A stretch of DNA of 13,988 bases from Conexivisphaera sp049976725 (GCA_049976725.1 JBMFHR010000023.1:1-13988), one strand, 5' to 3'; numbered from the stretch's first letter, positions 1 through 6,611 are shown. Notes: a model not told the origin generated them from the letters alone. Program-made: numbers and translations.

Positions 1-119
1 AGCTGATTGACGGCCGACGTCAGCTTGTCGAACTCCTCCCTGGTCACCTTGATCTCCCTGACCCTGTCGTCCACAATCCTCACGATGAGGTCGTAGAGCT
101 CGGGAGTCAACGCCGCCAT
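1..119 (-). CDS. Hypothetical protein, N-terminal fragment
   Basis: The first 39 codons of a gene that runs off the left edge, read from an ATG at 119. The visible peptide starts MAALTPELYDLIVRIVDD, is rich in alternating charged and hydrophobic residues and looks helical. No motif allows a family call. The start is supported by a TATA-like box centred about 26 bases upstream (141-148), which implies a leaderless transcript. Archaeal proteins carrying a nuclease-like domain behind a helical N-terminus can begin this way, but that is only a guess from a short fragment. Confidence 0.6.
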   Translation of the reverse strand, partial: MAALTPELYDLIVRIVDDRVREIKVTREEFDKLTSAVNQ

Positions 120-140
120 GCGGCGATTCCCACTTACAAT

Positions 141-148
141 TATTAAAA
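141..148 (-). promoter_or_regulatory. TATA box for the left-edge gene
   Basis: TTTTAATA on the minus strand, centred about 26 bases from the ATG at 119. It is the only AT-rich element in the otherwise GC-rich gap 120-203, which otherwise shows nothing. Confidence 0.55.
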
Positions 149-203
149 GATTGGTGCGGGCGCGCCGGCCCCATCGGCTCCGGGTCCGTCCAGGCATGCG
201 TCG

Positions 204-692
204 CTAGTGCTCGGAGCAGGGACAGATCGAGCGTATTGAGGTGAGCACCCTGGGCGAATCGATGGAGGGGCAGGCGCGGGCGAATCTGGCGACCAGCGAC
301 GATAGCTCCGGGAGGCCAAGGAACCCCCTGTAGCTCCTGGCAAACGCGACCTCGCCCGCGGAGTAGCAGCTGAGCGAGAGGCGGGGCACGTCCACGGATT
401 CGTCCGGCTCCAGCAGCTCGATCGCGAAGCGCAGACCGCCCACGGACGCGCCGACGGCCAGCTCCACGAAGTCCGGGCACGACCTACAGGATCCGGCGCG
501 CTCGCGGAGGACGACCAGCAGCCCGTCCCTCCCCGCGGGACGCGCGCGGCGCCAGGCGCGGCGCGCGGGATCGTACTCGTAGAGTCCGGGCCGTGCTGAC
601 GAATCTATCGTGGCCAGCTCCACGGGCGGCGCGGAGCGCGCCATCCTGGCCAGTATGCGCTCGACCTCTTCGTCCAACGGATCCGCGACCAC
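204..692 (-). CDS. Cys-rich thioredoxin-like protein
   Basis: A 162-residue protein with the layout of a divergent thioredoxin fold. A hydrophobic strand (about 58-63, LLVVLR) leads into a CxxC motif, CRSC at 69-72, followed by a helix-like stretch. The segment SVDVPRLSL at 99-107 resembles the strand with the cis-proline (P103), and 112-135 matches the usual final strand and helix (GEVAFARSYRGFLGLPEL). There are six cysteines, including C109, C141 and a CPC motif at 157-159 near the C-terminus. The first 50 residues are extra relative to a minimal thioredoxin. It probably takes part in thiol-disulfide exchange or metal handling in the cytoplasm, as no signal peptide is seen. The start is a GTG at 692, 26 bases from a TATA box; a nearby ATG at 697 is out of frame. 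The family call rests on visual motif matching only. Confidence 0.6.
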   Translation of the reverse strand: MVADPLDEEVERILARMARSAPPVELATIDSSARPGLYEYDPARRAWRRARPAGRDGLLVVLRERAGSCRSCPDFVELAVGASVGGLRFAIELLEPDESVDVPRLSLSCYSAGEVAFARSYRGFLGLPELSSLVARFARACPSIDSPRVLTSIRSICPCSEH

Positions 693-712
693 GGCATAAA
701 TGGTTTAATTTT

Positions 713-722
713 CATATTTATG
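713..722 (-). promoter_or_regulatory. TATA box for thioredoxin-like gene
   Basis: ATAAATAT (minus strand, 714-721) in an AT-rich gap just after the Alba stop, centred about 26 bases from the GTG at 692. This predicts a leaderless mRNA. Confidence 0.55.
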
Positions 723-737
723 TTTTATCTTATAACG

Positions 738-1040
738 TCACTTGGATTCGGCGGCGCCGCCCCTCCGCTCAATCGTTATCTCCATCCTGGAGATGTACTT
801 GCCGTCCGGCAGCCTGTCGGTCGCCACCCTCACGCCGGATATGGAGGCGGTGCCCTCCGACCGCTCCACTATCTGGTTCGCCACGTCAACAGCGTAACTT
901 ATGCTCCTCCCCCGGGCCATGAGGACCAGCCTCCCGGAGGCCTTGAGCTGTACCTCCCCGGAGATGACGTAGGCCGATATCGGCTTCTGATCGGTCACGG
1001 CCAGGTACTCCTTCTCCTGCTCCGACTCCCCCTCCGACAT
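738..1040 (-). CDS. albA: Alba DNA/RNA-binding chromatin protein
   Basis: A 100-residue Alba-family protein. The core DQKPISAYVISGEVQ (17-31), MARGRSISYAVDVANQIV (41-58) and the strand around 68-73 followed by the DRLPDGKYIS loop (75-84) match the dimeric Alba fold. K19 sits where the acetylatable Lys of Sulfolobus Alba is found. Alba coats DNA and RNA in many archaea. Three in-frame ATGs exist (1064, 1055, 1040). I chose 1040 because the TATA box is centred about 27 bases upstream of it, so the two earlier ATGs would lie upstream of the transcription start. Codons 2-12 form an acidic, Ser-rich tail. It lies directly downstream of rpo6 but has its own promoter, which overlaps the rpo6 stop codon. 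Confidence 0.9.
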   Translation of the reverse strand: MSEGESEQEKEYLAVTDQKPISAYVISGEVQLKASGRLVLMARGRSISYAVDVANQIVERSEGTASISGVRVATDRLPDGKYISRMEITIERRGGAAESK

Positions 1041-1062
1041 TGTGCCCGGTGACATGATCCTC

Positions 1063-1072
1063 ATTATTAAGT
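1063..1072 (-). promoter_or_regulatory. Alba promoter overlapping the rpo6 stop codon
   Basis: ACTTAATAAT on the minus strand. The TAA stop of rpo6 (1067-1069) lies inside this box. Its centre is about 27 bases from the ATG at 1040. Confidence 0.55.
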
Positions 1073-1357
1073 AGTTCGCTGGGGCTGCAGCGGCAACCCG
1101 AGCAGCACGCGCACCGGGATGTCCTGGTACGCGCCGTTGGGAAGGCTCCTCCTTATCGATATGGGAAGGGCTCCGGACTCGAGCTCCATCCTCGCCAGCT
1201 CGAGCGTGTTCCTGATGCCGGCGCCCGCCACCGGCATCAGCGGGGGTGCCCCCAGTGACAGCTGGAGGGCCCTCGCACCCAGTATCCTCGCGCGCTCGAA
1301 GCGCGTGAGGTGCGGGGGCCCTATGCGAACCTCGATGCTGTCAGTGGGCGACTGCAA
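1067..1357 (-). CDS. rpo6: DNA-directed RNA polymerase subunit Rpo6 (RpoK)
   Basis: A 96-residue archaeal RNA polymerase subunit K, the counterpart of eukaryotic Rpb6 and bacterial omega, which helps assemble and clamp the polymerase. The signature HLTRFERARILGARALQLSL (16-35) and the C-terminal ISIRRSLPNG (67-76) are unmistakable. The reading frame stays open upstream to 1480, but that extension overlaps the aldolase and is Cys/Pro-rich junk. I place the start at a TTG (1357), preceded by the purine-rich SD-like run GAGGGGGAGGG (1365-1375). This gives a length close to Sulfolobus Rpo6. The start overlaps the aldolase gene end by 17 bases. Confidence 0.92.
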   Translation of the reverse strand: MQSPTDSIEVRIGPPHLTRFERARILGARALQLSLGAPPLMPVAGAGIRNTLELARMELESGALPISIRRSLPNGAYQDIPVRVLLGLPLQPQRTT

Positions 1358-1982
1358 GATTTCGCCCTCCCCCTCTCGGTCCCCGGGACCGACCGCATGA
1401 GAGATAAATTTTTTGCAGAAGGTCGGACATAGCTGACATGAATTGCACCTGGGAGGACCTCTCCTCGGCCACGGCTCCATCGACCGCGTCCTTCAGGTCG
1501 CGCGCCACGAAGACGAGCCCGTGGCCCTCCAGCAGGATCGCGCTGCAGCCCGAGGAGGCGACCGACGCCACGGCCGAGGCCAGCTCCAGGCTGCCCGGGG
1601 GCAGCCTGGGCACGGCGCAGACGCGGTCGTAGTAAAGCCTGGCCTCCTCCGTGTACGGCTCGGGCCGGATGCCGAGCGCGGCGAGCGACAGCGTGTAAGC
1701 GGGGTGCACGTGGACGATGGCGCCGGCGTCCGGGCGGGCGCCGTACACCCCGAGGTGCATCCTGACCTCGCTGCTCGGCCTGGGGCCCTCGATGTGCCTC
1801 CCGCTAAGGTCAACCACTGAGAAGTCGGCGGGGGAGGCGTCGAGCATCCTCACGCCCGTCCCCTTGATGACCACGTTGTCCGCGCGGCGGACGCTCAGGT
1901 TCCCCTCCCTGCCGGCGACGAGGCCCTGCTGCGCCAGGTACCTGGCCTCCCTAGCCAGCTCCTCCTTAAGGTCGTCCAGCAA
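1341..1982 (-). CDS. Class II aldolase/adducin family protein
   Basis: 213 residues with the full zinc-site pattern of class II sugar-phosphate aldolases such as fuculose-1-phosphate aldolase. GNLSVR lies at 28-33, E72 follows PRPSS, the HVH pair is H91 and H93, and H154 lies in LEGHGLVF. These enzymes cleave or make a carbon-carbon bond next to a phosphorylated ketone. The true substrate is unknown, since the family also includes epimerases, dehydratases and methylthioribulose-phosphate enzymes. The start is TTG 1982 with the SD-like GGTGGAG upstream; it overlaps the pheA end by 17 bases, so translation is probably coupled. The last 20 or so residues (CGRSRGPRGGGRN) look non-conserved and overlap the rpo6 promoter and start. 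The genes ilvE-pheA-aldolase appear to be one transcript. Confidence 0.82.
   Translation of the reverse strand: MLDDLKEELAREARYLAQQGLVAGREGNLSVRRADNVVIKGTGVRMLDASPADFSVVDLSGRHIEGPRPSSEVRMHLGVYGARPDAGAIVHVHPAYTLSLAALGIRPEPYTEEARLYYDRVCAVPRLPPGSLELASAVASVASSGCSAILLEGHGLVFVARDLKDAVDGAVAEERSSQVQFMSAMSDLLQKIYLSCGRSRGPRGGGRNLAVAH
1365..1375 (-). promoter_or_regulatory. Ribosome binding site deciding the rpo6 TTG start
   Basis: GAGGGGGAGGG on the minus strand ends 7 bases before TTG 1357. It is one of the few clear SD-like tracts in the window and supports the short Rpo6 form. Confidence 0.5.
1403..1414 (-). promoter_or_regulatory. TATA box for rpo6 inside the aldolase gene
   Basis: AAAAAATTTATC on the minus strand, lying within the last codons of the upstream aldolase gene. 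It predicts a start of transcription near 1380 and a leader of about 20 bases carrying the SD. Confidence 0.5.
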
Positions 1983-2805
1983 CTCGCCGCCTCCACCTGG
2001 GATAGGACCCGAGGACCTTCACGTAGGTGGCCCTCCGGGACAGGGCCTCGATGGCGCCGGAGACCCTCGGATCCGCCACGTGCCCCTCCAGGTCCAGGTA
2101 GAAGTTGTACTCCCATGGGCGGGAGCGGATGGGCCTCGACTCTATCCTGGTCAGGTTTATCCTCCTCTCGGCGAACGGCTCCAGGCAGCGGTAAAGGGAG
2201 CCGGGCTCGTGCCTGGTCGAGAAGATCAGCGAGGTGAGGTCGTCGCCGGTGGGCGCCCGCGACTCCCTCGAGAGCACGAAGAACCTCGTGTAGTTGTGCG
2301 CCTCGTCCTCTATGTTGGAGGCCAGCACCTTGAGCCCGTATATCTGGGCCGCCCTCCTGCTGGCTATCACCCCGATCGAGGGATCGCGGCGCTCGACCAG
2401 CCTCCGCGCGGCGATCGCGGTGTTCGGCATTGGGACCACATCTACCCTCAGCGAGTCGAGGAACCTCCTGCACTGCTCTATCGCCTGGGGATGGGACCAG
2501 ACCTCCCTTATCCCCTCGAGGGTGGCCCCCTCGACGGCCAGCAGGTGGTGCTCGACCCTCAGGATCACCTCCCCGTAGACGCGCAGCTCGTGGTCAAGGA
2601 GGAGGTCGTAGGTCTCGCCGACGCTCCCGGCCAGCGTGTTCTCCACGGGTACCACGCCGTAGTCCACGCCGCCGCCCTCCACGGCCGAGAAGACCTCGCG
2701 GAGGGTCCTGAAGGGCACGGCCTCGACGTCCTCGCCGAAGAAGGCTATCAGGGCCTCCTCCGCGAAGGCCCCCCTCTCGCCCTGGAAGGCCGCGCGGCGG
2801 CTCAT
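1966..2805 (-). CDS. pheA: Prephenate dehydratase with ACT domain
   Basis: 279 residues. The protein converts prephenate to phenylpyruvate, the last committed step to phenylalanine. The catalytic lobes show GERGAFAE (9-16), VPVENTLAGSV (52-62), SHPQAIEQC (104-112) and the key NYTRF motif (171-175) with the catalytic Thr. An ACT domain (about 190-270) follows with RIESRP (220-225), the phenylalanine-binding motif, so feedback inhibition by Phe is likely. There is no chorismate mutase domain; this is the monofunctional form. I place the start at ATG 2805, whose ATGA overlaps the TGA of ilvE. A TTG ten codons earlier is possible but lies inside ilvE. Its partner upstream, an aminotransferase, could finish the pathway. 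Confidence 0.93.
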   Translation of the reverse strand: MSRRAAFQGERGAFAEEALIAFFGEDVEAVPFRTLREVFSAVEGGGVDYGVVPVENTLAGSVGETYDLLLDHELRVYGEVILRVEHHLLAVEGATLEGIREVWSHPQAIEQCRRFLDSLRVDVVPMPNTAIAARRLVERRDPSIGVIASRRAAQIYGLKVLASNIEDEAHNYTRFFVLSRESRAPTGDDLTSLIFSTRHEPGSLYRCLEPFAERRINLTRIESRPIRSRPWEYNFYLDLEGHVADPRVSGAIEALSRRATYVKVLGSYPRWRRRVAGRP

Positions 2806-3728
2806 CTTCCGCTCCCGTAGACGGGGGTCCTCCACTCGGGATGCCTGGGATCGCGCCCCCTAACGACGGACTCGTAGAGCGACTTCAGGCGGGAGGTGAT
2901 GGGGCCCGCGGACCCTGAGCCCACGGTGCGCCCGTCCACGGAGATGACGGGCGTTATCTCAGCGGCGGTCCCGGCCAGGAAGACCTCGTCGGCCACGTAG
3001 AGCTCGTGGCGCGCCACGTCCCTGACCTCCACGGGGATCCCCTCCTCCCGGGCCAGCCGTATTATCGTGTCCCTGGTTATTCCCTCCAAGATGCCTGCCG
3101 AGGAGGGCGGCGTCACGAGGACGCCCTCCCTCACCAGGAACACGTTCTCGCCCGTCCCCTCGCTCAGGTAACCCCTCGAGTCGAGCATCAGCGCGTCGTC
3201 GAAGCCGTGCCTCAGGGCCTCCATCTTGGCCAGCACGGAGTTGACGTAGTGGCCGGAGACCTTGGCGGCGGGCGGCGTGGCCTCCTGGGATATCCTCCTC
3301 CAGGTCGAGATCATCAGGTTCACGCCCTCCCTGTGGAAGTACTTCCCGTAGGGGAAGGCTATGATGGCCACGTGGGGCTCCACTTCCGAGAAGACCAGGC
3401 CTATGGTCCCGTACCCCAGGTAGCTCAGCGGCCTGATGTACACGTCCTCGTGGAGGTCGTCGGCCCTCAGGAGCTCCACCGTGGCGGAGGCAAGCTCCTC
3501 CGGCCTGTACCTCATGGGGAACCCGTAGATCTTGGCGGAGGACTCGAGCCTCCTCATGTGCTCCAGGAGCCTGAAGACGTAAAGCTCGCCGCCCGACGCG
3601 TAGGCCCTTATCCCCTCGAAGACCGCTGTCCCGTAGTGCAGCGAGTGCGTCATCAGGTGCGTGGTGGCCTCGGCCCAGGGCACGAGGCGGCCGTCGAGCC
3701 ACACGTACTTAGCCTCCGGAACCTTCAC
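2802..3728 (-). CDS. ilvE: Branched-chain amino acid aminotransferase (class IV PLP)
   Basis: 308 residues, the usual length for IlvE. It transfers the amino group from glutamate to the keto acids of Val, Leu and Ile, using PLP. The Schiff-base lysine is K156 in PPAAKVSGHY, followed by ALMLDSRGYLSEGTGENVF (179-197) with E190, the glutamate that contacts the PLP pyridine. LHYGTAVFEGIRAY (30-43) is the conserved N-terminal substrate loop. The start is GTG 3728, 27 bases from a TATA box, so the mRNA is probably leaderless. It is the first gene of an apparent operon with pheA (4-base overlap). That pairing suggests it may also transaminate phenylpyruvate, which is inference. Confidence 0.93.
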   Translation of the reverse strand: MKVPEAKYVWLDGRLVPWAEATTHLMTHSLHYGTAVFEGIRAYASGGELYVFRLLEHMRRLESSAKIYGFPMRYRPEELASATVELLRADDLHEDVYIRPLSYLGYGTIGLVFSEVEPHVAIIAFPYGKYFHREGVNLMISTWRRISQEATPPAAKVSGHYVNSVLAKMEALRHGFDDALMLDSRGYLSEGTGENVFLVREGVLVTPPSSAGILEGITRDTIIRLAREEGIPVEVRDVARHELYVADEVFLAGTAAEITPVISVDGRTVGSGSAGPITSRLKSLYESVVRGRDPRHPEWRTPVYGSGR

Positions 3729-3750
3729 GCCCCTCGGTCCATCGGCTTCG

Positions 3751-3760
3751 GATTTTAACG
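3751..3760 (-). promoter_or_regulatory. TATA box for the ilvE-pheA-aldolase operon
   Basis: CGTTAAAATC on the minus strand, centred 27 bases from GTG 3728, between ilvE and tRNA-Ala. Confidence 0.55.
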
Positions 3761-3791
3761 TTTCATTCCCGCGCCATCTTGGGAAATGTCG

Positions 3792-3863
3792 TGGACCGGG
3801 GGGGACTCGAACCCCCGACCTCCCGCGTGCGAGGCGGGCGTTCTACCTCTGAACTACCGGCCC
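3792..3863 (-). tRNA. tRNA-Ala (anticodon CGC)
   Basis: A 72-base cloverleaf: acceptor GGGCCGG/CCGGTCC including the G3:U70 pair that marks alanine tRNA, D-stem GTTC/GAAC, anticodon stem CCCGC/GCGGG with loop CTCGCAC (anticodon CGC, reads GCG), T-stem GGGGG/CCCCC with TTCGAGT loop, and discriminator A73. The CCA tail is not encoded. No intron is present. A TATA box lies about 27 bases upstream. Confidence 0.95.
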
Positions 3864-4162
3864 ACGCGGAGCGACGCGGAGCCTCCTTTATCCTTTGCGG
3901 ATGGGCCTATGGACGCCGCCCAGCGCCTCACGTGCTCCGGAAGCTCGGGCCTGGAGGACAGGTAGGAGGCCACCTCGGCGGCGGCCAGGATCGCCCCCTC
4001 GCAGCCGCCGCCCGAGGCGATCTCGAGGAGCTCCCGGAGGAGCCCTATCGCGCCGAAGAGCCCCACGTCGACGAGCGCGCAGCGCGCCGGATCCACCGGA
4101 GGAGCCCGCACTCCCGGGCGATCTCCGGGGGCGCCGCACTCGGCAAGCAGCGACTCGAGCAT
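3854..4162 (-). CDS. Small hypothetical protein between two tRNAs
   Basis: A 102-residue ORF starting at ATG 4162, 26 bases after the tRNA-Cys CCA. It shows no known family. The middle (about 35-85) looks like a real helical protein (LVDVGLFGAIGLLRELLEIA), and the third codon positions are strongly GC, as in neighbouring genes. The last residues (PSAKDKGGSASLRVGR) look unstructured because that DNA also carries the tRNA-Ala promoter. The stop TAG is formed by bases 8-10 of tRNA-Ala. No separate promoter is visible, so if expressed it may be read through from tRNA-Cys. It could instead be a remnant or a chance ORF. Confidence 0.45.
   Translation of the reverse strand: MLESLLAECGAPGDRPGVRAPPVDPARCALVDVGLFGAIGLLRELLEIASGGGCEGAILAAAEVASYLSSRPELPEHVRRWAASIGPSAKDKGGSASLRVGR
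3886..3897 (-). promoter_or_regulatory. TATA box for tRNA-Ala
   Basis: CAAAGGATAAAG on the minus strand, centred about 28 bases before the tRNA 5' end. It lies within the last codons of the small ORF between the two tRNAs. Confidence 0.5.
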
Positions 4163-4188
4163 GTGCGCCGCCAGCAGCGCGCAGTCGG

Positions 4189-4263
4189 TGGAGGAGGGGG
4201 TGGGATTCGAACCCACGTATACTCGGTCTGCAGCCGAGCTCGTAGCCACTCCGACACCCCTCC
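4189..4263 (-). tRNA. tRNA-Cys (anticodon GCA), CCA encoded
   Basis: Acceptor GGAGGGG/CCCCTCC, short D-stem TCG/CGA, anticodon stem CTCGG/CCGAG with loop CTGCAGA (anticodon GCA, reads TGC and TGT), and T-stem GTGGG/CCCAC with TTCGAAT loop. The discriminator is U73, the classic cysteine identity base. Unlike the neighbouring tRNA-Ala, the 3' CCA is encoded (4189-4191). No intron is seen. Confidence 0.95.
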
Positions 4264-4286
4264 CTGTTCCCCGGGGAGCGGCCGGA

Positions 4287-4297
4287 GTAAAAAGTTT
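4287..4297 (-). promoter_or_regulatory. TATA box for tRNA-Cys
   Basis: AAACTTTTTAC on the minus strand, centred 28-29 bases before the tRNA-Cys 5' end, in the 40-base gap after the MFS gene. Confidence 0.5.
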
Positions 4298-4303
4298 GAC
4301 GCG

Positions 4304-5605
4304 CTACCTGAGCACCAGGTCCTCCCCGCCAGCCGACCAAGTCTCCCTCGAGAGCGCGGCGCCCGCCAGCACGAGCGCCGTCCACGCGAGCATCGCGATG
4401 GCCCACGCCGAGCGGAACCCCAGGTAGCCCGAGGCGGCCAGGGTCACCGGTATGGCGAAGGAGCCTATCACGAGCCCGCCGTTGTAGGCGAAGCCCGCGC
4501 CGGACGCCCTGTACCTCCTGCTGAAGATCTCCGAGAGGAAGGCGGGGAGCGGCGCGAATATCATCGCCTCGACGAACGCCTGGATCCCGGCGCCCAGGAG
4601 CGCCCAGGCCCAGCCCCCGCGGAGCACCGCCAGGGAGGTCGGGTACGCGATGGCCGCGAACGCGGCCGCGAACGCGATTATTGCCGCCCTGCGCCTGCCC
4701 ACGAAGTAGGAGAGGAGCGCGCCGCCAGACCAGACGCCGAGCAGGGATATCAGGTTCACGAGCGCAACCACCAGCCCCATCTGGGCCTCGCCCACCCCAG
4801 CGTACTCCGTGAGGATCGTCGGGTAGAGCGAGAAGGTGATGCCGTTCACGGACAGGAGGCCCGTCGTTATCATGAGCGCGGCCACCAGCTCGCGCCAGGA
4901 CTCCCGGATCAGGCGGCCCAGGGGGATCCTCTCGATCTGCCCGGCCCTCCTCATGTCCTCGAACACCGGGGACTCCGGGACCGCGTACCTGATGACGAGG
5001 GCTATCAGGCCCGGGATCAGCGACGTCGCGAAGAGGACGCGCCAGCCGATCACGGACATTGCGGGGCCGAAGTGCGCCGCGAGCGCGCTGAAGACGAGGG
5101 CCGCCACGAAGTAGCCCGTCCCGAAGCCGCTCTGGACGAACGACCCGATGATCCCCCTGCTGCGGGGCGGCACGGACTCCATGCTGAGCGCAGTCCCGCC
5201 GCCGTACTCCGCGCCCGCGAACATCCCCTCGACGAAGAGGATGGCGAAGAGCAGGGCGGGCGCCAGGAGGCCCGCCTGGCCGTAGGTGGGGAGCAGCGAG
5301 CGGGAGGCGCCCAGCGCTGAGAAGCCCATCACCGTGAAGACGAGCATCGTCCTCCTCCCCAGCCTGTCGCCGAGGCGGTCGCCGAAGAGCGCGCTCCCGA
5401 GGGGCCTGGCCAAGCCGTTGGCCGCGAACCCGAGGTACGTCGCTATCAGCCCGGCCAGCGGGCTGAGCTCGGGGAAGAAGAGGGGGCGTATTATCGGGGC
5501 CGCGAGCGCGTACGCGATCGTGACGTAGCCGTCGAGGAGCCACCCCATCCAGGCTGCCAGGACGATCCCCCACTGCGTCCGGCTTAGGCCTCCCCGCAAA
5601 GGCAT
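4304..5605 (-). CDS. MFS transporter, carboxylate-carrier-like
   Basis: 433 residues with about 12 hydrophobic membrane spans, a typical major facilitator length. The first span reads GWLLDGYVTIAYALAAPI, resembling the metabolite:H+ and sialate:H+ symporter groups. The loop 2-3 signature is GDRLGDRLGRRTM (about 75-87), and AVPESPVFED marks the cytoplasmic side after span 6. A second copy of the motif A type, YFVGRRRAA, follows span 8. Related families carry lactate, pyruvate, shikimate and other organic acids with protons; the substrate here is unknown. Start ATG 5605 shares its A with the TGA of the pantoate kinase gene (TGATG), so the two are translationally coupled; GTG 5608 one codon earlier is an alternative. 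Confidence 0.85.
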   Translation of the reverse strand: MPLRGGLSRTQWGIVLAAWMGWLLDGYVTIAYALAAPIIRPLFFPELSPLAGLIATYLGFAANGLARPLGSALFGDRLGDRLGRRTMLVFTVMGFSALGASRSLLPTYGQAGLLAPALLFAILFVEGMFAGAEYGGGTALSMESVPPRSRGIIGSFVQSGFGTGYFVAALVFSALAAHFGPAMSVIGWRVLFATSLIPGLIALVIRYAVPESPVFEDMRRAGQIERIPLGRLIRESWRELVAALMITTGLLSVNGITFSLYPTILTEYAGVGEAQMGLVVALVNLISLLGVWSGGALLSYFVGRRRAAIIAFAAAFAAIAYPTSLAVLRGGWAWALLGAGIQAFVEAMIFAPLPAFLSEIFSRRYRASGAGFAYNGGLVIGSFAIPVTLAASGYLGFRSAWAIAMLAWTALVLAGAALSRETWSAGGEDLVLR

Positions 5606-6540
5606 CACCCCGCGCCCAGGGGCCTCGGCCCCCCGTCGTGGATCCCGGACACTATCACGCGCGCCCCGTACTCGGAAGCGGCCCGGAGGACCTCGGGGAG
5701 GCGCCTCCTGTGCACGACCGCGTGCACGGCCCTCCCTATCATGTTCTGGGTCGCGCCGAGGGCCCCGGCCGCGACCAGGTCGTCCGCTATCGAGAGGAGC
5801 TCGCCGTCACCGACCCCAGAGGATTCGGCGAAGCGCCTGGCCTCGCGCAGGAGCGTCTCGACCCTGGGATCCGCGACCACGCGGCGCATAGCCTCGGCCC
5901 CAGCGCGGTTCGCGCGCTCCAGTGCGTCGGGGGAGCCGAGGATCCTGGACTTCTCCACCGGGCCGAAGTGCAGCGCGACGACGGCGAGGGATCCGCTGAA
6001 CGGTATGCGCTCGAACCTGCCGAACCACAGGGCGCCCGGTTCCGTCACGAGGCCGACCCCGCCGGCGATGAGACCCTCCGCGGTCCCGAGCCCCGTGGAG
6101 GAGATCACGTCCGCGGCGTGCGCTATCCTGGAGGCCTCGACTATCGGCAGAGGTCTCCCGAGGGCGGCCGAGAGCGCCAGCACGGCCCCCATGGCCCCGG
6201 AGGCGCTGGTCCCGAAGCCGGAGCCCGTGGGCACGGCGAGCCTGTGCGAGATCCTGATCCGCAGGCCGTCCGCGCTGATCCCCAGCCTCCCCATGAGGAT
6301 GGAGACGGCGGCCCTGGTGGTCCTCGCCTCCTCCCGCCTGCCGTCCACGAGGACCTCCACTGACCCGCCGCCCCTGGCCGGCTCCACGCTCGCGGATGTC
6401 CTCAAGCCGGCCCTCAGGGCGAACCCGCCGCCCCTGGCGCCTACGAGCAGCGGGTCGCGTATCGGGCTCCCGTCCTCGGACGTCAGGCGCGCCTCGAAGA
6501 GGCTGGATATGACGGCGGGCGTGAAGAAGGCGGCCCTCAC
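5605..6540 (-). CDS. Pantoate kinase (GHMP kinase family)
   Basis: 311 residues. Archaeal pantoate kinase phosphorylates pantoate to 4-phosphopantoate, the archaeal route to coenzyme A used with phosphopantothenate synthetase. The GHMP phosphate-binding motif is VPTGSGFGTSASGA (103-116), followed by HAADVISSTGLGTAEG (141-156) and a C-terminal GATQNMIG (262-269). The N-terminus FFTPAVISSLFE (5-16) matches the usual kinase start. I chose GTG 6540 because a TATA box is centred 27 bases upstream; the longer reading from GTG 6576 adds 12 residues with no family likeness. GHMP kinases also include mevalonate and shikimate kinases, but the overall pattern fits pantoate kinase best. The next gene is an MFS carrier with a 1-base overlap. 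Confidence 0.85.
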   Translation of the reverse strand: MRAAFFTPAVISSLFEARLTSEDGSPIRDPLLVGARGGGFALRAGLRTSASVEPARGGGSVEVLVDGRREEARTTRAAVSILMGRLGISADGLRIRISHRLAVPTGSGFGTSASGAMGAVLALSAALGRPLPIVEASRIAHAADVISSTGLGTAEGLIAGGVGLVTEPGALWFGRFERIPFSGSLAVVALHFGPVEKSRILGSPDALERANRAGAEAMRRVVADPRVETLLREARRFAESSGVGDGELLSIADDLVAAGALGATQNMIGRAVHAVVHRRRLPEVLRAASEYGARVIVSGIHDGGPRPLGAG

Positions 6541-6563
6541 GGGGAGGACGGAGGAACGGGCGC

Positions 6564-6571
6564 ATTTAAAC
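6564..6571 (-). promoter_or_regulatory. TATA box for the pantoate kinase operon
   Basis: GTTTAAAT on the minus strand, centred 27 bases before GTG 6540. A second, near-identical GTTTAAAC lies 31 bases further upstream (6595-6602), a possible tandem promoter. Confidence 0.5.
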
Positions 6572-6611
6572 GCCACGCTTATACAGCTAAATCAGTTTAA
6601 ACATATTAAAC

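Noticed and set aside
1041..1064. Upstream ATGs 1064 and 1055 for Alba
   Set aside because: They would lie upstream of the transcription start predicted from the TATA box and add residues not typical of Alba.
1358..1480. Longer Rpo6 starting at 1480
   Set aside because: The extra 41 residues overlap the aldolase, lie upstream of the rpo6 TATA box and do not resemble any Rpo6 N-terminus.
3779..5320. 513-codon plus-strand open frame across the tRNA region and MFS gene
   Set aside because: Composition is low-complexity Arg/Gly/Glu, it runs through two tRNA genes and lies antisense to a clear MFS gene. Long antisense frames are expected at this GC content.
5807..6565. Alternative ATG 6565 frame inside the pantoate kinase gene
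   Set aside because: The ATG is attractive by position, but the frame encodes an Arg/Gly-rich shadow while the other frame shows a full GHMP kinase.
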